From: Deltaproteobacteria bacterium
GTDB taxonomy: Bacteria > Desulfobacterota > Binatia > DP-6
Reading direction: 5' to 3'
DNA: 64,000 nucleotides
NCBI GenBank assembly: GCA_005888095.1
Contig: VBKF01000090.1
Coordinates: forward strand, 60,414-124,413
In this document: positions 56,830-64,000 of the stretch, piece by piece
Layout of the letters: every line of letters starts with the position of its first letter
Position numbering within the stretch: position 1 is the first letter of the stretch
The notes under the pieces: model-generated
What the model was told of the DNA's origin: nothing
Databases searched by the model: none
The model's input: only the letters and a program-made list of their open reading frames with translations
Position numbers and translations under genes: made by a program

Positions 56830-57975
56830 GTGCGCGTCGACTTGACCGAAACGCAGCGCCAGCTGCGCGACGCCGTGCGCGACTTCGCCGAGCGGCGCGT
56901 CCGCCCGGTCGCCGCCGACCTCGACCGGACCGGGCGCTTCCCGCGCGACATCGTCGCCGAGCTCGGCCGGCTCGGGGTGCTCGGCTGCTGCATCCCGGAG
57001 GTCTGGGGCGGAGCGGGCCTCGACGCCGTCGCCTACGTGCTGGCGCTCGAGGAGCTCGCGCGCGTCTCGGCGGCGACGGCGGCCATCGTCGCCACGCACG
57101 CGTCGCTCGCCGCCTGGCCGCTGCTCGCCTTCGGGAGCGACGAGCAGCGCGCCCGCTACCTGCCGGCGCTCGCGGGCGGGGAGCGGCTCGGCGGCTGGGG
57201 ATTCGCCGAGCGCGCCCACCCGGAGGAGATGCCGTCCATCGTCGCGACACCGGATGCGGAGCAGTACGTGCTCGACGGTCGCTGCGCATCGGTCCTGAAC
57301 GCCCCCGAGGCGCGCCTGGCGATCGTCTTCGCCGCCCTCGAGGCGAAGCCGGACACCGACTTCCTCGCCGCCTTCCTCGTCGAGACGGACCAGCCGGGCT
57401 GGCGGGTGGTGCGGCTCGAGGAGCGGATCGGACTCCACGGCGCGCCCGGCGCCGAGGTCGTGCTCACGCACGTCCGGGTGGCGCGGGCGAATCGGCTGGG
57501 CGGCGACACCGCGGGGGGCGCCATCGCGCGCCAGACGCTCGAGGCGGCCGGGCCGGGCGTCGCCGCCCAGAGCGTGGGGGTCGCGGGCGCGGCGCTCGCG
57601 GATGCGCTGGCGTACGCCCGCGAGCGTCGTGCCTTCGGCCACGCCCTGGTTGAGTTCCAGGCGACGCAGTGGCGGCTCGCCGATATGGCCACGGCGGTGG
57701 AAGCGGCGCGTCTCTTGACGCTGGAGGCCGCTTTCCTGCAGGACCTGCGGCTGCCACACTCGAGCGAGGTGGCGATGGCACGCCTGTTCGCGGCCGAGAC
57801 CGCGATGAGTCTCGCGACGCAGGCCGTGCAGGTCCACGGGGGATACGGCTACACCCGGGAGTTCGCCGTCGAGCGGTACTTCCGGGATGCGGCGGCGCTC
57901 GGGGTCCCGGCGGAGTTGGTGGAGCGCGAGAAACACGCGATCGCGGAACGGCTGCTGCGAGGAGCGGCGTCATGA
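56830..57975 (+). CDS. Acyl-CoA dehydrogenase-like protein, degenerate active site
   Basis: 381 aa from GTG 56830. The overall fold is clear ([64 protein letters not shown]). However, the family's C-terminal IYEGTSEIQR-type box with the catalytic base is replaced by [16 protein letters not shown], and the TEPxxGSD loop that contacts FAD and substrate reads [10 protein letters not shown]. It may be an inactive partner subunit or use another base, as isovaleryl-CoA dehydrogenase does. Between the hydratase and DUF2007; overlaps the latter by 4 bases. Confidence 0.85.
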   Translation: MRVDLTETQRQLRDAVRDFAERRVRPVAADLDRTGRFPRDIVAELGRLGVLGCCIPEVWGGAGLDAVAYVLALEELARVSAATAAIVATHASLAAWPLLAFGSDEQRARYLPALAGGERLGGWGFAERAHPEEMPSIVATPDAEQYVLDGRCASVLNAPEARLAIVFAALEAKPDTDFLAAFLVETDQPGWRVVRLEERIGLHGAPGAEVVLTHVRVARANRLGGDTAGGAIARQTLEAAGPGVAAQSVGVAGAALADALAYARERRAFGHALVEFQATQWRLADMATAVEAARLLTLEAAFLQDLRLPHSSEVAMARLFAAETAMSLATQAVQVHGGYGYTREFAVERYFRDAAALGVPAELVEREKHAIAERLLRGAAS

Positions 57976-58213
57976 GCTGGCCGGTGTGCTGGTCGGGACC
58001 GGCGCCCGAGGCGCATCTCGTCAAGGGGTTCCTCGAGCTGCGGGGCGTGCCGTGCCTGCTGCGCAGCGGGGGCCCGTCCATCTACCCGGTCCCCGCCTTC
58101 GGGCTCCGCGTCCTCGTGCCCGAGGACTGGCTCCCGATCGCCCGCAAGTTCCTCGAGGGGCGGCGGCGCCGCCCGGCCCGAGTCCTGCCGCTTGCACCCC
58201 GGAGACGACCCGC

Positions 58214-58217
<4 letters not shown>
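57972..58217 (+). CDS. DUF2007-type small protein
   Basis: 81 aa. The pattern [22 protein letters not shown] and [19 protein letters not shown] matches the putative prokaryotic signal-transducing DUF2007 domain, a small alpha-beta module of unknown biochemical role. ATG 57972 and the stop at 58217 overlap both neighbours by 4 bases, so it is translated as part of the acyl-CoA operon. Confidence 0.8.
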
Positions 58218-59829
<1,612 letters not shown>

Positions 59830-59839
<10 letters not shown>

Positions 59840-60243
59840 GCGGCCGCCCGCTGCGCATCCTGATCGCGAAGGCGGGCCTCGACGGACACGACCGCGGCGC
59901 GAAGATCATCGCGCGAGCGCTGCGCGACGCCGGCTTCGAGGTCATCTACACCGGGCTCCACCAGACGCCCGAGATGATCGCCGAGACCGCCGTGCAGGAG
60001 GACGTCGACGCGGTCGGCCTCTCGATCCTGTCGGGTGCCCACCTGACGCTCTTTCCGGCCGTCGTGCAGGAGCTCGAACGCCGCGGCGGCGGCGACGTGC
60101 TCGTCTTCGGCGGCGGCATCGTGCCCGACGAGGACGTCGCGCAGCTCACGGCCGTCGGCGTCGCCACGATCTTCACGCCGGGCGCGACGACGCAGGAGAT
60201 CGTCGCCTGGGTGCGCGAGCACGTGCGGCCGCGGACGGCCTGA
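59830..60243 (+). CDS. Mutase small subunit, cobalamin-binding domain
   Basis: 137 aa B12-binding Rossmann-like domain. The DxHxxG signature is present as [12 protein letters not shown], with the downstream SxL motif [16 protein letters not shown] and the GG loop [11 protein letters not shown]. Binds adenosylcobalamin base-off/His-on and completes the mutase with the preceding gene. The start overlaps the large subunit's end by 10 bp. Separate small subunits are typical of isobutyryl-CoA mutase and of archaeal-type methylmalonyl-CoA mutases. Confidence 0.94.
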
Positions 60244-60246
60244 TCC

Positions 60247-61398
60247 ATGGACTTCGCGCTCACCGACGAGCACCGGCGCATCCAGGAGGCGATCCGCGAC
60301 TTCGGCGAACGCGAGGTGAAGCCCTACGCCGCGGCGTGGGACCGGGACGAGGCGTTCCCGCACGCCGCCGTCTCGCGGCTCGGCGCGCTCGGCTTCCTCG
60401 CGCTCGGCCTCCCGCCGGACGTGGGGGGCGGGGGCGCGGACGCGCTCGCGTGCGCGCTCGTCGTCGAGGGCGTGGCGCGCTACGACGCCTCGCTCGGTCT
60501 GACGGTCGCCAGCCATGCCGGGCTCGCCTCGGGACACATCAATCAGTTCGCGAGCGAGCCGCTGCGCCGGTGCTACCTGCCGCGCCTGGCGCGGGGCGAG
60601 TGGCTGGGCGCCTGGTGCCTGACCGAGCCGGGCTCGGGGAGCGATGCCGCGGGGCTGCGCACGCGTGCCGTCCGCGACGCCGACGGATGGTGCCTCAGTG
60701 GCACGAAGATGTTCATCACGCAGGGGACGGTGGGCCACGTCTACGTCGTCCTTGCCTCGACCGCTCCCGACCTCGGTCAGCGCGGCATCTCGGCCTTCGT
60801 CGTCGAGCGGGGCACGCCCGGCCTCGGCACCGGGCGGAAGATCGAGAAGCTCGGCCTGCGGGCGAGCGACACCGCCGAGGTGATCCTCGACAACGTCCGC
60901 GTGCCGCCCGGCCAGCTGATCGGCGAAGAGAACCGGGGCTACAAGCAGGCGCTGCGCGTCCTCGACGGCGGCCGGATCAGCATCGCCGCTTGGTGCCACG
61001 GCATCGGGCGCGGAGCGCTGGAGGAATCGATCGCCTACGTGCGGGAGCGGCGGCGCTGTCCGGGCTCGGGGCTGCGGGCGATGGAGAGCACGCTCGCCGA
61101 GATGGCGATGCGGCTGGAGGCCGGGCGGGTCCTCCTGTGCCGGGCGGCCTATCTCAAGGACACCGGGCGTCCCTTTCGCGCCGCCGCCTCGATGGCGAAG
61201 CTCATGTGCTCGGAGGCCGCGATGTGGGTGACCACGAAGGCCGTGCAGCTCCAGGGACGTGCGGGCGTCGTGCGCGACCGGCCCACCGAGCGCTACCTGC
61301 GTGACGCAAAGCTCGGCGAGATCGGCGAGGGCACGAGCGAGATGCAGCGCCGCGTGATCGCGCGCGCGCTCCTCACCGGGGGTCTACCGACGCTCTAG
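60247..61398 (+). CDS. Acyl-CoA dehydrogenase (canonical)
   Basis: 383 aa. FAD/substrate motifs WCLTEPGSGSDAAGLRTRA and GTKMFITQGTVGHVYVV are intact, as is the C-terminal box GEIGEGTSEMQRRVIARALL with its base Glu. Oxidises a short or branched acyl-CoA to the 2-enoyl-CoA. It closes the acyl-CoA cluster, which can be read as: dehydrogenase and hydratase for beta-oxidation plus the mutase that links straight and branched C4 acyl-CoAs. Ends overlapping a convergent small gene by 4 bases. Confidence 0.93.
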   Translation: MDFALTDEHRRIQEAIRDFGEREVKPYAAAWDRDEAFPHAAVSRLGALGFLALGLPPDVGGGGADALACALVVEGVARYDASLGLTVASHAGLASGHINQFASEPLRRCYLPRLARGEWLGAWCLTEPGSGSDAAGLRTRAVRDADGWCLSGTKMFITQGTVGHVYVVLASTAPDLGQRGISAFVVERGTPGLGTGRKIEKLGLRASDTAEVILDNVRVPPGQLIGEENRGYKQALRVLDGGRISIAAWCHGIGRGALEESIAYVRERRRCPGSGLRAMESTLAEMAMRLEAGRVLLCRAAYLKDTGRPFRAAASMAKLMCSEAAMWVTTKAVQLQGRAGVVRDRPTERYLRDAKLGEIGEGTSEMQRRVIARALLTGGLPTL

Positions 61399-61649
61399 GT
61401 CCCCGGTCCCTTGCCCGCCAGCCCGGCGGCCGCCTGCCACTCCATCTCGAGCTCGTTCGCGGCCCATGCCGACTCTTCCGCCGAATCGGGCCAGACGATC
61501 CACGCGATGTCGCCGGGCTCTGTCGAAGCGGGCGGCGCGGCCTGCGTGACGTCGGCGTCGAACCCCTCCGGATCAGGCTCGAACTGCGCGAGGTTCTGAC
61601 CCGCCCACGCGTCTTCCATGGCGGCCACCTGCTCTCGCTGCAGCGTCAT
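61395..61649 (-). CDS. Small acidic hypothetical protein
   Basis: 84 aa from ATG 61649 with AAAGGAG six bases upstream. Very acidic and Trp-containing (AWAGQNLAQFEPDPEGFDADV, DIAWIVWPDSAEESAWAANELEMEWQ). No family recognised and no signal peptide. Its stop overlaps the end of the convergent dehydrogenase. Confidence 0.6.
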   Translation of the reverse strand: MTLQREQVAAMEDAWAGQNLAQFEPDPEGFDADVTQAAPPASTEPGDIAWIVWPDSAEESAWAANELEMEWQAAAGLAGKGPGT

Positions 61650-61817
61650 CCTCCACTCCTTTCCCGAGCCCCACGGCGCGAAGGTCGGCCCGGAGCGGCG
61701 CCGATGCATAACCCTGACTGTCGGAGAGTGCACCTTCGTCCCGTCCGGCCCCCGTTGTCAAGCGGGGCGCGTGGCCATGCTCGCTGCGGTGCCCGCCCGT
61801 GGCCGGGCAAGCCGGTT

Positions 61818-63038
61818 CTACGGGCAGCCTCCCACCGCGGCGGGGAGCTGCGCGCAGTCGGCCAGCGAGGTCACCGTGAGCGGGGCGGGGAGGGCGCCCC
61901 CGCCGCCGACGCTGTTGGCCAGCTGGAGGGCCTGGGAGCTGTAGTAGACGATGGCGCTTCCGCCGAGGTCGAGGTTGATGTCCGTGGTCCAGAGCGAACC
62001 GTACAGCGTGGCGTTGCCGGTGGCCTTGGTCGTGGGATCCTTCTTCACGCTCGTGCCGCCGCGGACGATGATGAGGCCCTTGAACTCGATGTTGCCCTGA
62101 ATGGTGAGGTTGCCGTCGACGATCAGGATGCCCGCACCGCTGACGCTGCCGTTCCCCTTGATGGTGACGTCGCCCGTGGCGGTGAAGTACGTGATCTGGG
62201 GCACCAGCTCGGTGCCGAAGATCTTCGTGCCGGAGAAGCTCTTGTCGTCCACGCGCACGACGCCGGGCCGATTGGTGAGGTCGGTCACGATCTGGTCGAG
62301 CTGTGACACGGTCGGGGCCGCGGGCGACGTCTCGACGCTCGGCACCATCGGCGGCCCGCTCTGGTAGCCGAGCCCGGTCACGTTGTCCTTCTGTCCGGCG
62401 CTGAGGCTGCTGATCGTCCGCTGCGTGTTGGTGTCGTTCCGCGTCGAGATGCCCGGTACCGGCGCCCCGGGCCCGGCTCCCCCGGTGTAGTTGTGATCGT
62501 TGCCGTCGACGGCGAAGGCATTGCCGTCGAAGGTGGCGTTGGTCGGGCTGTCGGTGGCCAGGTAGACCGCTCCCGGCGAGCCCGACGGGGCGTTCGAGCG
62601 GACGACGGTGGCGACCACCGTGTTCCGAACGCCCTCCGGGCCCGTCGCGGTGGAGGTCAGCCGCCCCGTGTTGGCGTCCAAGGCCACCGTCGTCACCGTC
62701 AGGCTGAAGCCGCCGAGCGGCGCGAAGGTATGCGGGGCACCGCCCCAGATGTTCGTCCACTGATCGGCGACGTCGTTCTGGAGGTTGACGACGCCGACGC
62801 CGTTGACGAGCTGGAGGGCTTCGGAGATGCCGGACTCGGCGGCGAAGTGCACCTGCACCGCGCCCCGGTAGTTGCGCGTCGCGCGGATATCGGCGGCGCC
62901 GACTAGCAGGCCCGCCGTGGTCACGAGCATGAGGGTCGTCATGGTGAAGAGCGCCATGACGAGCGCCATGCCACGCTGGTGGCGGCGGCGGGGCGCGTGA
63001 GCGGCTGGCGTGTGCCTGCCTACCGGGAGTGAAGTCAT
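61818..63038 (-). CDS. PilX-type pilus assembly protein
   Basis: 406 aa from ATG 63038. After a basic, Pro/His-rich leader (RHTPAAHAPRRRHQRG) there is a class III-like hydrophobic N-helix GMALVMALFTMTTLMLVTTAG and the PilX_N motif ATRNYRGAVQVHFAAESGISEA, the hallmark of minor pseudopilins. The remaining 320 residues are beta-rich with strands like VTIKGNGSVSGAGILIVDGNLTIQGNIEFKGLIIVRGG, a small beta-helix. Probably a tip or priming pseudopilin of a type IV pilus; no other pil genes lie in the window. Confidence 0.85.
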   Translation of the reverse strand: MTSLPVGRHTPAAHAPRRRHQRGMALVMALFTMTTLMLVTTAGLLVGAADIRATRNYRGAVQVHFAAESGISEALQLVNGVGVVNLQNDVADQWTNIWGGAPHTFAPLGGFSLTVTTVALDANTGRLTSTATGPEGVRNTVVATVVRSNAPSGSPGAVYLATDSPTNATFDGNAFAVDGNDHNYTGGAGPGAPVPGISTRNDTNTQRTISSLSAGQKDNVTGLGYQSGPPMVPSVETSPAAPTVSQLDQIVTDLTNRPGVVRVDDKSFSGTKIFGTELVPQITYFTATGDVTIKGNGSVSGAGILIVDGNLTIQGNIEFKGLIIVRGGTSVKKDPTTKATGNATLYGSLWTTDINLDLGGSAIVYYSSQALQLANSVGGGGALPAPLTVTSLADCAQLPAAVGGCP

Positions 63039-63245
63039 GCGCGCCTGAGCAACGCGGGTGCCACGCCCGTCGGCCACGTATGCCCGTGGGAAGACCGCCG
63101 GTTCTTGCGCTCGCCGGGTCGCCCTGTGCCAAATGCCGGAGGGCTGCGAGGCCCATGTGCCAAGCCGGCACATGTCGCGCCTCGGCCGCATGTGTCGCGC
63201 TCTCCGCCGAGCGCGGGCCCCCTCGCGGATCGGGTCGACCAGGCG

Positions 63246-63301
63246 GACGGCAAGGCAGCGTCCCCGGCGGGATTCGAACCCACGTTACCGGCGTGAAAGG
63301 C
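63246..63301 (-). repeat. tRNA-Glu 3'-half fragment (att-like), inverted copy
   Basis: On the minus strand this carries the anticodon loop (CTTTCAC, anticodon TTC), T-arm (GTGGG/CCCGC with loop TTCGAAT), the acceptor 3' strand CGGGGAC with discriminator G, and flanking bases. It is identical to 63945-64000 in the opposite orientation. The 5' half (a GTCCCCG acceptor strand and D-arm) is missing, so it is not a functional tRNA. Identity begins at the anticodon loop, a known integrase crossover region. Confidence 0.75.
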
Positions 63302-63941
63302 GGACGCTAGCCCTTGGCGTTTCTAGCCTTTTTAGCCCCAACCCCGCGCCAGTCCTACATTCCCGCGTCTCGGCTATTCCGTCCTTTCCGGTCGATTCCC
63401 GCCCATTTCGGCGACAGAAGTGCCAGGAGAAGTGCCAGTGAAAATCGGGCGAACTCGGGAGCGGCACTCGACGCCATCCCGCTCCCACGCAGCGAGGAGC
63501 CGGCGATACCCGGCGGTCGCCTGGCGGTCGGCAGCGTATCCGCGAACGATGGGAGCGGTGCAGACGAACGGGAAGCGGGCTCGTGGGAGGCCGGCGCAGC
63601 ACGCACTCACGACGATAGCGCCCACGGCGCGGTCCCAGATAACCGTCACGTAAGGTGCCGCTCTTTTGCGCCTGGTGCGATGGGATAGCTAAAGCGGGTC
63701 GAAGCCGGTTTCCCTCGGGATACACGAGGGCGCCTTCCCCGCGCAGGTCCTGCTGCCGGGTCGCGCTTCGATCGAACGCGATCCTCTCCCACAAGCCCCC
63801 CTGGCGCCGTGCCGGTACTGGTGCCGGTTCGGCCGGCGCTACGGCACGAAACCAAGCGAAGCCATGCGCGACCGGAGCGCGCAGAAGCCGCGTCGCTCAA
63901 GGACTTCCGCAGTGAGCGCCTGCACTACTCGTCGTCCTCGG

Positions 63942-64000
63942 TCGGCCTTTCACGCCGGTAACGTGGGTTCGAATCCCGCCGGGGACGCTGCCTTGCCGTC
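63942..64000 (+). repeat. tRNA-Glu 3'-half fragment (att-like), forward copy at window edge
   Basis: Anticodon stem TCGGC/GCCGG, loop CTTTCAC (TTC), variable TAAC, T-arm GTGGG/CCCGC and acceptor strand CGGGGAC, discriminator G at 63987. Upstream sequence has no matching GTCCCCG or D-arm. From 63945 on it is identical, inverted, to 63246-63301, including 13 bases past the tRNA end; the match may continue beyond the window. Confidence 0.75.

Larger units (their letters stand above)
63039..64000. other. Non-coding right end with inverted tRNA-Glu fragments
   Basis: Nearly 1 kb with no convincing gene. It contains a CATGTGCC/GGCACATG hairpin at 63154-63174 and two inverted 56-bp copies of the 3' part of tRNA-Glu. 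Several frames are open by GC bias alone but show no ribosome sites or recognisable motifs. Confidence 0.55.

Noticed and set aside
63039..63180. Sigma-54 promoter for the PilX-type gene
   Set aside because: TGGCAC occurs twice on the minus strand, but neither has a GC dinucleotide at the required -12 distance.
63942..63990. Functional tRNA-Glu at the right end
   Set aside because: The anticodon arm and everything 3' of it are fine, but there is no 5' acceptor strand or D-arm upstream, so it is a fragment.

Overview
This is one contiguous stretch of a very GC-rich bacterial chromosome (C or G at most third codon positions, many GTG and TTG starts, genes packed with 4-base stop/start overlaps). 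The core gene order (thrS-infC-rpmI-rplT-pheS-pheT-ihfA-merR, then tRNA-Pro, surE, pcm and an NlpD-type lipoprotein) together with an integration host factor subunit points to a proteobacterium-like Gram-negative, most likely a deltaproteobacterial or related deep lineage such as Desulfobacterota, Myxococcota or Binatota. The secreted Cys-rich repeat protein and the Ser/Thr-linker protein fit that too. Lineage is an inference; no rRNA gene is present.

Layout. 1-1430: 3' end of lepA, then lepB. 1431-6274: alpha/beta hydrolase, methyltransferase, a cluster of four palindromic composite repeats, a thiolase-like protein and a nitronate monooxygenase. 6412-10269: large secreted Cys-rich repeat protein and an AI-2E family exporter. 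10343-17668: tRNA-Val and the translation operon; infC appears to start at an ATA codon that overlaps the thrS stop. 17669-25886: a conserved unknown, tRNA-Pro, surE-pcm-nlpD-apt-CDF transporter, a VOC protein, a cysteine hydrolase, fumarase and signal peptide peptidase SppA. 25887-32086: mgtE, MOSC protein, an unknown protein with a complete diiron ligand set, GST, quinone oxidoreductase and peroxiredoxin.

32087-42712 is the pyrimidine operon: pyrR-pyrB-pyrC-carA-(small membrane protein)-carB-recG. It is preceded by a leader in which a PyrR-binding hairpin, an antiterminator and an intrinsic terminator can be drawn as mutually exclusive structures. 42730-49241: secreted beta-helix-like protein, agmatine deiminase and N-carbamoylputrescine amidase (putrescine synthesis), a Uma2 nuclease-like protein, an acyl-CoA dehydrogenase and a UbiA prenyltransferase. 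49523-56034: alanine-type aminotransferase, homoserine dehydrogenase, threonine synthase, an ApgM-type phosphomutase that may supply the missing homoserine kinase, and class II fructose-bisphosphatase. 56036-61398 is an acyl-CoA operon: enoyl-CoA hydratase, a degenerate acyl-CoA dehydrogenase, DUF2007, a split B12-dependent acyl-CoA mutase and a canonical acyl-CoA dehydrogenase. The mutase has isobutyryl-CoA-mutase-type specificity residues. 61395-64000: a small unknown, a PilX-type minor pilin, and two inverted copies of the 3' half of a tRNA-Glu gene that look like integrase attachment-site remnants.

Most of the window is core genome. The less ordinary signals are the palindrome cluster (3148-3717), the ATA start of infC, the PyrR attenuator with a possible micro-operon just upstream, the ICM-like mutase with its defective-looking dehydrogenase partner, the putative diiron protein, and the att-like repeats at the right edge.
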